NCBI RefSeq assembly: GCF_000372425.1
Contig: NZ_AQVD01000002.1
Location: 126,307-190,306 of the forward strand
Length of the DNA stretch: 64,000 nucleotides
Source of the DNA: Streptococcus ferus DSM 20646
GTDB lineage: Bacteria > Bacillota > Bacilli > Lactobacillales > Streptococcaceae
Direction: 5' to 3'
Under the pieces are notes generated by a model. The model worked only from the letters and a program-made list of their open reading frames with translations, was not told the DNA's origin and did no database searches. The stretch's first letter is position 1; every line of letters starts with the position of its first letter. Positions 36,148 through 45,739 of this stretch are shown here, piece by piece. The translations under genes were made by a program, and so were the position numbers.

Positions 36148-39100
36148 TCAGTCTTTTCTAGATTTAGAATAACGAAGGATTTGATAGCAAGCAAGAGCAG
36201 ATAAACCAAGCCATCCAGCTAGACTGAGGTATCGTTCTTCTTCGCCTGTTTCAGGCAGTTGAAGACTTGTTGTCTGTACCCGATGAGAAGGGAATGAGCC
36301 AGTTCCTGCTTTGGCTTGGCTAGACAACTGAGGATTTGTAAGGTAATAAGCTGCTAATTCTTCCTGCTGACGACCTGATTCCTTCCGACTGTCCATTCCA
36401 GCTGAGCTATCAGCTTGCTGCCCACTTGATTCGTTTTGGTAGACAATTCCGTAATGACTAAAATGATGTGCCAAAAATACGACAAATTTAAGGGTTTGGC
36501 CATTGACTGTTTGACTGATTTCTTCAAAAGGCAGCGTTTCCGAACGCTGATCTGTTGGAAGATAGACCACCTGATAGACCATTTTTCCTACATCAATCGG
36601 CATGATAACACGCGCAGGCTTGCTGATTGGGACTTTGGTCCCAAGCGAATCTGTCAGTTCAATATCAAAAAGATCAAAATCTTGTCCGAGAAGAATTTCT
36701 GGCGTTTCCCGATCATTTGTTTCGATATGGGCTACGTTCAAATCAGTAATCCGCTCCGTCTCACCGGCAGCCAATATCACCGTAACTCCTGTCTTGGCAT
36801 CATAAAGGCTGCGTTCTCCAAGTTCAGGAGCAGCTTTTCTTAAACGCAGGACGGTAGCTGTCAGAGGTGATAGACTCAGCCCATGCTCTGTAAAGGTCAC
36901 CCCTACTGGGTCTGTAATCGCCTCAATGCCCGCTTGGTTAGCATCAACGAGAACCTCTGCTTCCAGTAATTCGCGGTAACTATCCTCTAAAACAAAATCT
37001 CTCGCCACAGTATCAGCGTTTACAAAAACAGCATAAACATCACCGTTTGTAGCAATTGCCTGATAAGCAATAACAGTATCTTGTTTTTGAACACCGTTTT
37101 GATTCGGCTGACTAATCAGACTCACACGCTGTTCAACATCTGCCAAAGTCTTTAAGCGGAAAGCATCGGTTGATCGCCTCAAGGCAATAAGTCCTTTGGT
37201 AAAGGCCTGACTTTTGGTGTGTTCCGGATAGGCTGTATGATCTGTTGCTTTTGTCCAGTCAAAATGATTGATCGCATCCGTCGAGTCGTAAGAATCATGG
37301 ATAAAATAAGGATAGAGAAAAGGACTGCCATCACTATTGGTCAGCAGATGAGATTTGTTTGGCACTCGATCCTCTGAAACAGGTGTTTTGTAAGCGTCAT
37401 CTAAAAATTGTTTGGTCCGGCCATATTCTTGACCTGAGTGTAAGAAAGCTGTTCCCTGAGAAGTCAGGACAAGCAAATTCCCTAAACGAAGACGGCGATG
37501 AATCTCTTGATTATTTTCAGCCAGCGATGGATCTTTTTTGATGGACTGTGCAATAATATCAAAAAGCGTCAAATTATCATGGGCAGCAATGTATTGAATA
37601 ACATCTCCTGGATCATCCGCCTTAAAGTTACTTGGCTGAGCCTTGATATTATTAAAGATGGTCAAGACATCTCTGGCACCACCAGTGATAAAGGCCGGCT
37701 GACCTTCATTCGGATAACCTGATTTGAGGTTGTTACGGATATCATCTGAGAAGGAAGCCACAGTATCTGTCTGAGACATCCATGTTTGATCGGCTGGCTG
37801 CTGTGGCATATGTTCATCACCGGCATAAGTCACCCAGCCTTCTCCTAACATGACAATGTTAGGATTAAGAGCCTTGGCAGCATTATAGGCTGCTTCGATA
37901 GCTGCCGCATCATGATCACCCATCATATCGAAACGGAAACCATCAACCTTATATTCTTTGACAAGATAGCTGATAGAATCGACCAGAAGGCGGCGGGTCA
38001 TATAATGCGTCGTTCCTAGACGACCGCCACCGAAACTACTGCGTGCCTTACCATCTGCATCCATGAAATGATAATACTGAGGTTCCAAATCCTCAAAAAT
38101 ATCCACCTTAGCCGTGTGATTATAGACCACATCTAAGATAATTCCCATACCACGCTTATGAACTTCATTAACTAAATGTTTAAACTCTTCAATCCGCTTA
38201 GCTGGATCAGCAGGATTCGTTGAATACATACCTGTCAGCGCAAAATAACTTTGTGGATCGTATCCCCAGTTATAGTTATTGTCGCTTGAGCTGTAATTGG
38301 TCATACGTTCCGCATTTTTCAGTTCATTGACATAATAATAGCTCATAACAGGCAGCAGCTGGATGTGGGTCACTCCCAAGTCTTTCAAGTAATCTAATTT
38401 TTCAACAAAAGCTGCAAATGTTCCAAATTGGTGCGTCAGTTCTTGCGCAATCGCGGTATCCGACGTAAAGTCTCGGACATGAGCTTCATAAATAATGGCA
38501 TCTTCACGACTGGTAAAGCCTTTGATATTAGCATAATCGAGATTTTTCGGACCAAGAGAAGATGGATCGACAATAGCGGCTTTCGCAACCTTATAGGACG
38601 GATCTGTATCAGCCAAATCACTATTCCATTCAGCCAAGGACTTGGCATAAGGATCAAGAACCAATGTTTTGATGCCATTTCGTGTTATCTCATAATGGTA
38701 ATAATAACCTTGATAATCAGCAATACCTAATTGACTTTGTTGATTAAGACTGACTGACCACTCTCCCTTATCCCCCTTCGTCATAGCGATATGAGCAAGA
38801 CGCTTAGTCTGGTCATCCTTATCATAAAGGACAAGAGCCACCTGATCAGCACTCGGTGACCATAATGTAAAGTCAACACTAGCTCCTAAATCTTTAACAC
38901 GCGCACCAAGTTCACCATCGTAAGCGTAAAGGGCATCCTTATACTGCCAATTGGCTTTAACTGCAAACTGATCGCTAAGATAAGCGACTTGATAAGGGGC
39001 CTTGTCCTGACTAAAGTTACCCGTGATAAGGAGTTTCTTACCAGCCACATCTAAAAGAAGATTCGTAATAGTCACAGGCGTCTTAGAGCTATCTGTTACG

Positions 39101-42100
39101 CTTAAATTTTTCAGGATAAGTTCCCTGTCAACACCTTCCAGACTTGTCATGCTAGCAACAATGGTTGTCGGCCCTGTCTGTTGAGCACCAGTCATCCGAA
39201 TAGTATTAACAAAATAAGGATTGGTATAAATAGTCGGGTCGTCATCTTTTAAGAAAATCTGGCTGTGATTCTTTAAGTCTTTAAAACTATAATTTTCCGA
39301 CCGAATTTTCGCCGCATCTCCTTCCTTAGATTCATCAAGCAATAAGAAACCTAATTCATTAAAATCGGATAATTTGATATCCCTATAGGCTCCATATTTA
39401 CCTTGATTTTCAAAGTCAATACCATCTGGCCATTGACCCAATTGTTTTGTGACAGATGAATCAACGCTGCCCCATAACCATAAGGACTTCTTATCATAAT
39501 GACCATCACTGCGGTAATAATTGATACGAATAGTTCCTTCTGCCAGCGGCTGATAGTAATGCACTTTAAAGTTCTCATCAAACCAGACCTCATTCATGTC
39601 TTGGCTAATGAGATCAACGGATTTATCTCCTGTTAAGTTATCGCCCTTGGTATTATTAATCAAGAGCGACAGTTTGTCGCGCTGTCCTTCAATTAATTTG
39701 ACATCAAGATAATAACCATAACTGTCGGCTTTAGCCTGGCTAAAACTAGTGGCTCCTGCAGGCCAGGCTCCTAAGCTTGCTGACGGGGTTTCAACGTCTT
39801 CCCATGTCCATAAACCCAGACTGGACAAATCGCCAGCAGGTAAGGCTTTAAAGTGGATACGGATATGATTTTCTTGGATCGCCTCATCCTGAACCTGAGG
39901 AGCTGCTGCAGACAGAATTGCGCCTGTTGACACCTTGAGCAACATGGTTCCGCCATTAGCAATAGACGGCGCTAAGATATCAATATACCATTTGCCATCT
40001 TGACCGGCAAAAGCATGATAGCTCAAGCCGCTATAGTAGTCCGTCACAAGTGTCTCCTTATGACTGACTTCTAGACGAAGCTCCTGTTCCTTGTCATTTA
40101 AGCTGTAAAGGATATAGGCTGCATCATTCGCCGTTGCACGTTTAGCCAAAAGCCATTGCTGACTATCGCTGACTGCTACTGTACTGCGATCGCCGCGAGA
40201 CAATAGCTGACTATTTTGATTACGGAAGGCCAGTAATTTCTTATAATGCTCAAGAACAGCATTACCAGCTGTTTTAGTCCAGTCAAATTCATAACGATTA
40301 TCGTAGATCGGCCAGTTATTAGCGCCAGACTGGGCTAACTCTTCCCCATAATAAATGACTGGCTGACCTTTGGCTGTCAGCAGCAAGCTGGCTGCCACTT
40401 TTAATTTAGACAGGTCACCGCCAATACTGTAGAGAAATCCGTCCTCATCGTGACTGCCAAGGAATTGAGCTAAGCTTAAGTTACTGCTCAGAGTATTATT
40501 TCGGGCAATCAGCTCATCATTCGCCTGCTTCAGCCGGCCGTTAACAAGCAGCTTGGCTGTGTCTTTAAAACCAAAGTCCAAAAGACTGTCCATTGTCCCT
40601 GTACCGAGGTCACCCTTTGTATCCTTATAGTTTGCGCCCCAGCTTTCGCCGACCAAGTGAAAATCGGGGTCCTTTAAGGCAAGTTCGTTTTTAAAATGCT
40701 GCCAAGTCACATCATCCACATGCTTAACGGTATCAACACGAAAGGCGTAGATGCTATTGCCTTTGGCCGTTTTTGATTTAGCCAGCCAATCAGACTGCCA
40801 AGCCACCAATTGGTTACGGACAGCTTCATTTTCAGTCTTGAAATCTGGCAGATCTGAAAGCGAACCTTTTTGATCATCGCCCTTTTGGTCTTCTTCAGCT
40901 GTCCTTACCATACCTGCAAATTTGCTTTCTGTCCCGTATCCAGCATGGTTTAAGACCACATCAACAATAATATTAATGCCTCTATCGGCAGCTTGGTCAA
41001 TCAGTTCATGAAAATCGGCTAAGGTTCCTAGGTGAGGATTCAGTTTTTCGAAATCCTCTGCCCAATAACCGTGGTAGGCATAATATTCCTTGCCCGGCTC
41101 TTGGCTGACATTCTGCGGTACATTCTCAACAATTGGCGTCAGCCAAATACTGCTGACCCCTAGCTCCTTGAGATAATCCAGTTTAGCAGTCACCCCTTTA
41201 AAGTCACCACCCTTATAAGTTCCGGACTGATTGATAGCTGCCGCATAATCTTGGTGGTAGGGGTTATCATTGCTGATGTTGCCATTATAGAAGCGATCCG
41301 TCAGCATAAAATAAATCACCTGTTCATCCCAGTCACGCTCTCCAGCTTCTTTTTGGCGCTCTGAAATGGTTACTGAAACAGTTCCATCATAGTAGCCATT
41401 ATCCGCATCATAAACCCGAATCGGCAGCAAATAAGTCCCCGCTGGGATCTGTGAACCTGCTGTAATGGTCACACGATTTAACTGAGGAGAAATATCAATT
41501 TTACCGCCACCCAACTGAGCCGTATCGACTTCCATTTTGACGATTTGAGCTTTTTGCGGATTGGCAAGTGTCACATCAATAAGACCTGTTTCATTATAGT
41601 TAAAGGCTCTCAAACTCTTTGCCGTTACAGAAATTGCTTTCGTTCCAGGTTGAGCCTTAGAAAAATCCTGTCCACTGACTGTTTCAATGTAATAAGGATT
41701 GGTGTAGACTTTGCTCTCATCATTTCGAAGGAAAATTTGACTGTGCTGAGCACGGTCTGAAAAGGTCATGTCCTGAGATTTATTTCCCGGTGCCTCAGGA
41801 TCATTTTGATTCACAAGCAGAAATCCAATTTTTGATTCTGACAGTCGTGATAGAGGAACATCTATATAGCGACCATAAGCTCCCTCATTTTCAAAGTCAA
41901 GAGCGTCCTTGGGCCAATCACTGCTTGTTTTGGCGGTATCACCCCACAGCCAGAGTCCCCAGCCATCGTAGTTGCCGTCATCTCGTTTGTAATTAATCCT
42001 CAGCAGGCTTTCTGTAGGTAGAGGCCGATAACTATAAGTTGTAAAATCACTTTTCACCCAAATTTCATTCATACTTTGGGTCAACAATTGAATCTTTTGA

Positions 42101-42741
42101 TCAGCTTGGCTGGTCTTTTCCCCATTTTTGAGGAGAAGATAACCGATATCGCCCGCTTTCTCTGCCTGCTTAACATCTAAATAATAACCAAAATCATCCT
42201 TTTGCTCAGCTAGGAAAGGAAGTGCAGCTTTGGGCCAATTATTCCCATCAGATGGTTGGGCTACCGCTCCCCAAGTCCAAAGGCCATACTGGTCATAATC
42301 ATTGTCCTGCACCGCTTCAAAATGAATGCGAACAGTCTTCTCGGCAATCGGTGTCTCAGCTGCACTGCTGCTATTGCTCGCTGTGACTGCTTCAGTCACC
42401 GACGTATCAGTGATTGACGAGGTTGTCTCAGTGGCAGAAAGAGCTGCCACATCCTTAGAAACAGGCGACTCGGTCACGGCTGCAGTTTCTGACACAGCTT
42501 GATGCTCAGTGACTGAAGATTCAGCTGAACTAATGGATTCATCGCTCTTAGCAGATGAGACAACCGAGGTCGTCTCTGTCACAGGAAGTGTAGCTTCCTC
42601 GGCAGACACTGGCCTAGCTGCTGCAAATAGCAAAGCCGTCGCAACAGCCACAGATACAACGCCAACTTTCAATTTCCGAATTCCGAAAAATTGACGTTTC
42701 TCAGGACTAATGGACAGCTTTCTTTGTTTTAACTTTTCCAT
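36148..42741 (-). CDS. apuA: Cell-wall anchored amylopullulanase (alpha-amylase plus pullulanase)
   Basis: This 2197-residue surface enzyme degrades starch and glycogen. After a YSIRK-like signal (FGIRKLKVG, about 19-48) and a Ser/Thr-rich stretch come two CBM41 domains (about 137-345), an alpha-amylase GH13 domain (DVVLNH; nucleophile Asp670 in FRVDTVKH; Glu699 in VGESW), two more CBM41 domains (about 970-1190), a CBM48-like region and a pullulanase GH13 domain (YNWGYDP; Asp1605 in FRFDMMGD; Glu1634 in LGEGW). The end carries LPETG at 2162-2166, a hydrophobic helix and a basic tail for sortase. Layout resembles S. suis ApuA. Confidence 0.93.
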   Translation of the reverse strand: MEKLKQRKLSISPEKRQFFGIRKLKVGVVSVAVATALLFAAARPVSAEEATLPVTETTSVVSSAKSDESISSAESSVTEHQAVSETAAVTESPVSKDVAALSATETTSSITDTSVTEAVTASNSSSAAETPIAEKTVRIHFEAVQDNDYDQYGLWTWGAVAQPSDGNNWPKAALPFLAEQKDDFGYYLDVKQAEKAGDIGYLLLKNGEKTSQADQKIQLLTQSMNEIWVKSDFTTYSYRPLPTESLLRINYKRDDGNYDGWGLWLWGDTAKTSSDWPKDALDFENEGAYGRYIDVPLSRLSESKIGFLLVNQNDPEAPGNKSQDMTFSDRAQHSQIFLRNDESKVYTNPYYIETVSGQDFSKAQPGTKAISVTAKSLRAFNYNETGLIDVTLANPQKAQIVKMEVDTAQLGGGKIDISPQLNRVTITAGSQIPAGTYLLPIRVYDADNGYYDGTVSVTISERQKEAGERDWDEQVIYFMLTDRFYNGNISNDNPYHQDYAAAINQSGTYKGGDFKGVTAKLDYLKELGVSSIWLTPIVENVPQNVSQEPGKEYYAYHGYWAEDFEKLNPHLGTLADFHELIDQAADRGINIIVDVVLNHAGYGTESKFAGMVRTAEEDQKGDDQKGSLSDLPDFKTENEAVRNQLVAWQSDWLAKSKTAKGNSIYAFRVDTVKHVDDVTWQHFKNELALKDPDFHLVGESWGANYKDTKGDLGTGTMDSLLDFGFKDTAKLLVNGRLKQANDELIARNNTLSSNLSLAQFLGSHDEDGFLYSIGGDLSKLKVAASLLLTAKGQPVIYYGEELAQSGANNWPIYDNRYEFDWTKTAGNAVLEHYKKLLAFRNQNSQLLSRGDRSTVAVSDSQQWLLAKRATANDAAYILYSLNDKEQELRLEVSHKETLVTDYYSGLSYHAFAGQDGKWYIDILAPSIANGGTMLLKVSTGAILSAAAPQVQDEAIQENHIRIHFKALPAGDLSSLGLWTWEDVETPSASLGAWPAGATSFSQAKADSYGYYLDVKLIEGQRDKLSLLINNTKGDNLTGDKSVDLISQDMNEVWFDENFKVHYYQPLAEGTIRINYYRSDGHYDKKSLWLWGSVDSSVTKQLGQWPDGIDFENQGKYGAYRDIKLSDFNELGFLLLDESKEGDAAKIRSENYSFKDLKNHSQIFLKDDDPTIYTNPYFVNTIRMTGAQQTGPTTIVASMTSLEGVDRELILKNLSVTDSSKTPVTITNLLLDVAGKKLLITGNFSQDKAPYQVAYLSDQFAVKANWQYKDALYAYDGELGARVKDLGASVDFTLWSPSADQVALVLYDKDDQTKRLAHIAMTKGDKGEWSVSLNQQSQLGIADYQGYYYHYEITRNGIKTLVLDPYAKSLAEWNSDLADTDPSYKVAKAAIVDPSSLGPKNLDYANIKGFTSREDAIIYEAHVRDFTSDTAIAQELTHQFGTFAAFVEKLDYLKDLGVTHIQLLPVMSYYYVNELKNAERMTNYSSSDNNYNWGYDPQSYFALTGMYSTNPADPAKRIEEFKHLVNEVHKRGMGIILDVVYNHTAKVDIFEDLEPQYYHFMDADGKARSSFGGGRLGTTHYMTRRLLVDSISYLVKEYKVDGFRFDMMGDHDAAAIEAAYNAAKALNPNIVMLGEGWVTYAGDEHMPQQPADQTWMSQTDTVASFSDDIRNNLKSGYPNEGQPAFITGGARDVLTIFNNIKAQPSNFKADDPGDVIQYIAAHDNLTLFDIIAQSIKKDPSLAENNQEIHRRLRLGNLLVLTSQGTAFLHSGQEYGRTKQFLDDAYKTPVSEDRVPNKSHLLTNSDGSPFLYPYFIHDSYDSTDAINHFDWTKATDHTAYPEHTKSQAFTKGLIALRRSTDAFRLKTLADVEQRVSLISQPNQNGVQKQDTVIAYQAIATNGDVYAVFVNADTVARDFVLEDSYRELLEAEVLVDANQAGIEAITDPVGVTFTEHGLSLSPLTATVLRLRKAAPELGERSLYDAKTGVTVILAAGETERITDLNVAHIETNDRETPEILLGQDFDLFDIELTDSLGTKVPISKPARVIMPIDVGKMVYQVVYLPTDQRSETLPFEEISQTVNGQTLKFVVFLAHHFSHYGIVYQNESSGQQADSSAGMDSRKESGRQQEELAAYYLTNPQLSSQAKAGTGSFPSHRVQTTSLQLPETGEEERYLSLAGWLGLSALACYQILRYSKSRKD

Positions 42742-42787
42742 AAAAACCTCCCTTTGAATGGATTCACCAATTCATGTTTACGTTTTT

Positions 42788-42825
42788 AGTATACAAAAAG
42801 GGCAGTCATTATGCAAGCGGTTTCA
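42788..42825 (-). promoter_or_regulatory. apuA promoter with an overlapping catabolite operator
   Basis: Minus-strand TTGCAT (42816-42811) and TATACT (42793-42788) are 17 bases apart. The 14-mer TGCAAGCGGTTTCA (42812-42825) matches the CcpA cre consensus at 13 of 14 and overlaps the -35, so a bound repressor would block polymerase. Confidence 0.75.
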
Positions 42826-42876
42826 GTATTTTTTAAAATTTTTTTATAACATCTTTATAAGAAGTGGATTTTAAAA

Positions 42877-42890
42877 CGCAAGCGGTTTCT
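42877..42890. promoter_or_regulatory. Second cre-like operator upstream of apuA
   Basis: CGCAAGCGGTTTCT shares GCAAGCGGTTTC exactly with the first operator, 65 bases away. The outer positions are weaker, so it may bind MalR- or CcpA-type LacI proteins less tightly or act through looping. Confidence 0.55.
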
Positions 42891-42972
42891 TTGTTGTTTC
42901 TTATCTTGATAGGTCATGCTTTGAAGGTTTGATTTTTCCTAAAATAAACACTACCCTCTTCCAATAAACCAC

Positions 42973-42998
42973 AAAAAAAGAGGCTAAGCCTCCTTTTC
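42973..42998 (-). terminator. Terminator after rplT
   Basis: A GAGGC/GCCTC stem (42980-42984 with 42988-42992), extended by flanking A and T runs, ends the infC-rpmI-rplT transcript just beyond the rplT stop. Confidence 0.78.
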
Positions 42999-43358
42999 TT
43001 ATTTGCCTAATTTTGCCTTAGCAGCATCTGCAAGTGCTGTGAAAGCAGCTGCATCATTTACCGCCAAGTCAGCGAGCATTTTACGGTTAACTTCAATCTC
43101 TGCCAATTTAAGACCGTGCATCAATTGTGAGTAAGACAAACCGTTTAAACGTGCTGCCGCATTGATACGTGTAATCCAAAGTTTACGGAAATCACGTTTT
43201 TTCTGGCGACGATCACGGTAAGCATAGTAATAAGAATTCATTACCTGCTCTTTTGCTGTACGGAATAAGATATGCTTAGCTCCGTAATAACCTTTTGCTA
43301 ATTTTAAAATACGTTTACGACGTTTACGTGATACAACGCCACCTTTAACACGTGCCAT
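42999..43358 (-). CDS. rplT: 50S ribosomal protein L20
   Basis: A 119-residue, strongly basic protein needed for early 50S assembly. [28 protein letters not shown] and [21 protein letters not shown] are conserved L20 sequence. In Gram-positive bacteria L20 binds the leader of its own operon to repress it. It follows rpmI by 47 bases. Confidence 0.98.
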
Positions 43359-43405
43359 TTATAGTTTCCTCCAAATAATTTCTAGTTTCTAATTGACTGT
43401 TCTTC

Positions 43406-43606
43406 TTACTTCAGACGAGTAAGCATTGATTTGATACGTTTGAAATCTCCAGCACTCACCATAGAAGCCTTGCGAAGATGACGACGTTGTTTTTTAGTCT
43501 TACCATGGAAACGGTGAGATGTATATGCGCGGAAGCGTTTCAAGCCACCTGAACCTGTACGTTTAAAACGTTTAGCTGATGCGCGGTGTGTTTTTTGTTT
43601 TGGCAT
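43406..43606 (-). CDS. rpmI: 50S ribosomal protein L35
   Basis: A 66-residue basic protein with [20 protein letters not shown] and [12 protein letters not shown], typical of L35. It lies between infC and rplT with ribosome site AGGAGA. Confidence 0.98.
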   Translation of the reverse strand: MPKQKTHRASAKRFKRTGSGGLKRFRAYTSHRFHGKTKKQRRHLRKASMVSAGDFKRIKSMLTRLK

Positions 43607-43642
43607 TTTATATTCTCCTACTTTTATGATAATTGATACTGA

Positions 43643-44164
43643 CTATTTTTTGTCAGGAATTGGTGCGAGCTGCATAAACATTTGACGGCCATCCATCTTA
43701 GCTCTTTGTTCGATGATGGCAATATCTTGTGTGGCTTCTGCAAAATCCGCCAATACCTTTGCTCCAATTTCCTTATGAGTAATCATCCGTCCTTTGAAAC
43801 GAATAGAAACTTTAACCTTATTTCCTTTTTCGAGGAACTTACGGCCATTGCGAAGTTTCGTTTCAAAATCCCCTTTATCAATTACAGGACTTAAACGAAC
43901 TTCTTTCACGGTCACAACACTTTGTTTCTTGCGCTGCTCCTTTTGTTTCTTTTGATACTCAAATTTGAACTTACCATAGTCCATAATTTTCGCAACAGGT
44001 GGCGTAGCTTGCGGCTGAATTAAAACCAAGTCAACGTTAGCATCATCAGCAATTTCCTGAGCTTCTGACAAGGGTTTAATACCTAATTGTTCACCATCAA
44101 GGCCAACAAGACGGACTTCACGGACACGAATTTCGTCATTAATGAACAAATCTTTTTTAGCTAT
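43643..44164 (-). CDS. infC: Translation initiation factor IF-3
   Basis: IF-3 keeps ribosomal subunits apart and checks the start codon. The 173-residue protein has the N-domain ([20 protein letters not shown]), a linker ([10 protein letters not shown]) and the C-domain ([18 protein letters not shown]). The start is set at ATA (44164-44162), preceded by AAAGAGGTGA with about eight bases from the AGG core. The GTG three codons upstream (44173) lies inside that ribosome site and cannot be used with it. Non-AUG starts are known for IF-3 and allow self-repression. If GTG is used the protein is 176 residues. Confidence 0.93.
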   Translation of the reverse strand: MAKKDLFINDEIRVREVRLVGLDGEQLGIKPLSEAQEIADDANVDLVLIQPQATPPVAKIMDYGKFKFEYQKKQKEQRKKQSVVTVKEVRLSPVIDKGDFETKLRNGRKFLEKGNKVKVSIRFKGRMITHKEIGAKVLADFAEATQDIAIIEQRAKMDGRQMFMQLAPIPDKK

Positions 44165-44177
44165 GTCTTTCACCTCT

Positions 44178-44315
44178 TTTTATTTTTTCGAGAAAAACGA
44201 AAGCGGACTTGATAATTCAAGCCCGCACACATAATATTCCTAATGGAATCTTGACATGTTGGGCCAGACAACCTTAGTCGCAAGGCGAGAAGTTCTCACT
44301 TCTGCTTTTCTCACT
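44178..44315 (-). promoter_or_regulatory. L20-type leader of the infC operon
   Basis: The untranslated leader is about 140 bases. It holds a GGTTGTCTGGCCCAACATGTC segment and, near the gene, a 10-base hairpin (44226-44217 with 44212-44203, one G-U pair) followed by a T-rich run. These parts fit the L20 leader of Gram-positive infC-rpmI-rplT operons, in which L20 binding triggers termination. The call rests on context and the hairpin, not on a covariance search. Confidence 0.72.
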
Positions 44316-44321
44316 CAGAAC

Positions 44322-44350
44322 ATCATATCAAATATCCTAAGCTTTGTCAA
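44322..44350 (-). promoter_or_regulatory. Promoter of the infC operon
   Basis: A perfect TTGACA (44350-44345) and TATGAT (44327-44322) are 17 bases apart on the minus strand. The -35 lies inside the last codons of cmk. Confidence 0.82.
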
Positions 44351-45017
44351 TCATCTTTTTCGCTTTTTCTTGGATAAAGTCCACAACACCTTGGATATCA
44401 ATACCCGTGGTATCAAAGGTAATGGCATCCGCAGCAGGTTTTAAAGGCGAAACAGAACGATTACTGTCCTTGTAATCACGAGCAGCAATCTCTTCCTTTA
44501 GACTCTCAAAGTCTGTTTCAATGCCTTTTGCAATATTCTCTTTATAACGGCGTTCAGCTCGTTCTTCCACTGATGCAATCAGAAAAATTTTTAATTCCGC
44601 GTCGGGTAAAACGACCGTTCCAATGTCCCGCCCATCCATAATAATACTGCCTTGTTTGGCAATTTTTTGCTGCAAGGCTACTAGGGTTTCTCTAACTTTG
44701 GGCAATGCTGAAACAGCCGAAACATTGTTGGTGACCTCATTGTCACGAATGGGAAGCGTCACATCAACATCACCAACAAAGACAAGCTGTTCACCCGATT
44801 CACTACGTCCAAAACTGATGGGATACTGCTTCAACAGCTGAATAATTCCCTCTTCATCCGTCACAGATACACCATTCTTCAGAGCAAGATAGGTTGCCGA
44901 CCGGTACATGGCACCGGTATCTAGATAGGTGTAGCCCAAATTTTGAGCAATAATCTTTGCAACCGTACTTTTTCCGCTGGATGCAGGCCCGTCAATAGCA
45001 ATTTTTATTTGAGTCAT
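44337..45017 (-). CDS. cmk: Cytidylate kinase
   Basis: This 226-residue kinase phosphorylates CMP and dCMP. It has P-loop GPASSGKST (10-18), [18 protein letters not shown] and the lid RAERRYKE. The start is placed at [10 protein letters not shown] (45017); extra upstream codons overlap the LysM gene's end. It lies 13 bases after that gene, so they form one unit. Confidence 0.95.
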   Translation of the reverse strand: MTQIKIAIDGPASSGKSTVAKIIAQNLGYTYLDTGAMYRSATYLALKNGVSVTDEEGIIQLLKQYPISFGRSESGEQLVFVGDVDVTLPIRDNEVTNNVSAVSALPKVRETLVALQQKIAKQGSIIMDGRDIGTVVLPDAELKIFLIASVEERAERRYKENIAKGIETDFESLKEEIAARDYKDSNRSVSPLKPAADAITFDTTGIDIQGVVDFIQEKAKKMIDKA

Positions 45018-45030
45018 ATCAGCTCGTCCC

Positions 45031-45489
45031 TCAGTTAATTTTGACTTGGTCGCCAGGGTTGGCATACCAATATCCCTGCGTCATGTGATCTGGATTTAAT
45101 TCATACAGTTTCTCAACTGAGATTCCTGCTCGGGCAGCAATCGCCGCAGCACCTTCACCAGACTGTACTTCAATAGTATCACCGCTAGATGTAGTCGTTG
45201 CATCCGTTGTTGCTCCGGTAGAATCAGAAATAGCCTGTGTTTCCTGATTGCTAGCTTCTGTTTGCGTTGTTTTTGAGCTTCCATAAAAGGTTGAGGAAGC
45301 TTTTTTTTCATTTCCCCCACCATTTGAAGCATACAGCACAAAAAAGAGAATGCCGATAATAATCAGGAAAAATAAACTTAGTAAAATCGTCAGAATTGGT
45401 GTACTGACCATATCATTTGAAGCTGACTGGCGTGTCAGCTTATCACTGCTGTCTTCGGTCACTTTTTCTTCCCATGGTTTGTTTCCCAT
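45031..45489 (-). CDS. Membrane-anchored LysM protein
   Basis: This 152-residue protein has a cytoplasmic N-terminus ([13 protein letters not shown]), one helix (about 33-55), a Ser/Thr/Gln-rich spacer and a C-terminal LysM-like domain ([25 protein letters not shown], then [12 protein letters not shown]) that should bind peptidoglycan. The start is put at 45489 after GGGGG; nine upstream codons lack support. It is coupled with cmk and divergent from the ferredoxin gene. Confidence 0.82.
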   Translation of the reverse strand: MGNKPWEEKVTEDSSDKLTRQSASNDMVSTPILTILLSLFFLIIIGILFFVLYASNGGGNEKKASSTFYGSSKTTQTEASNQETQAISDSTGATTDATTTSSGDTIEVQSGEGAAAIAARAGISVEKLYELNPDHMTQGYWYANPGDQVKIN

Positions 45490-45499
45490 GACTGCCCCC

Positions 45500-45528
45500 T
45501 TGTTAAATTCACTCAATCATATTACAAT
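45500..45528 (+). promoter_or_regulatory. Ferredoxin promoter, apparently giving a leaderless message
   Basis: TTGTTA (45500-45505) and TACAAT (45523-45528) are 17 bases apart, and the ATG begins only seven bases after the -10. No ribosome site is present. Confidence 0.7.
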
Positions 45529-45534
45529 GATACT

Positions 45535-45729
45535 ATGAAAGTATCTATCATTCCGGAAAATTGTATTGCCTGCGGCCTCTGCCAAACTTATTCTAATGTG
45601 TTTGACTACCATGATAATGGCATTGTCAAATTTGCCGACAGCAAGCAACTGTCTCAAACAGTTGAAGACGACACCGATATTATACAGGCAGTTAAAAGCT
45701 GCCCAACAAAAGCTCTTACTCTGCGGTAA
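45535..45729 (+). CDS. fer: Ferredoxin, single [4Fe-4S] type
   Basis: This 64-residue electron carrier has Cys10, Cys13 and Cys16 in CIACGLC and Cys55 in SCPTKAL, the four ligands of one [4Fe-4S] cluster. The length and the YHDNGIVKF segment match small streptococcal ferredoxins. No Shine-Dalgarno sequence precedes the ATG. Its end overlaps the end of the convergent EbsA gene by 14 bases. Confidence 0.95.
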   Translation: MKVSIIPENCIACGLCQTYSNVFDYHDNGIVKFADSKQLSQTVEDDTDIIQAVKSCPTKALTLR

Positions 45730-45739
45730 GAGCTTTTTT
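45708..45739. terminator. Shared terminator inside the ends of fer and ebsA
   Basis: A perfect 12-base stem (45708-45719 with 45726-45737) covers both stop codons (45727-45729 and 45716-45718). It has A and T runs on the two sides. Confidence 0.9.
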
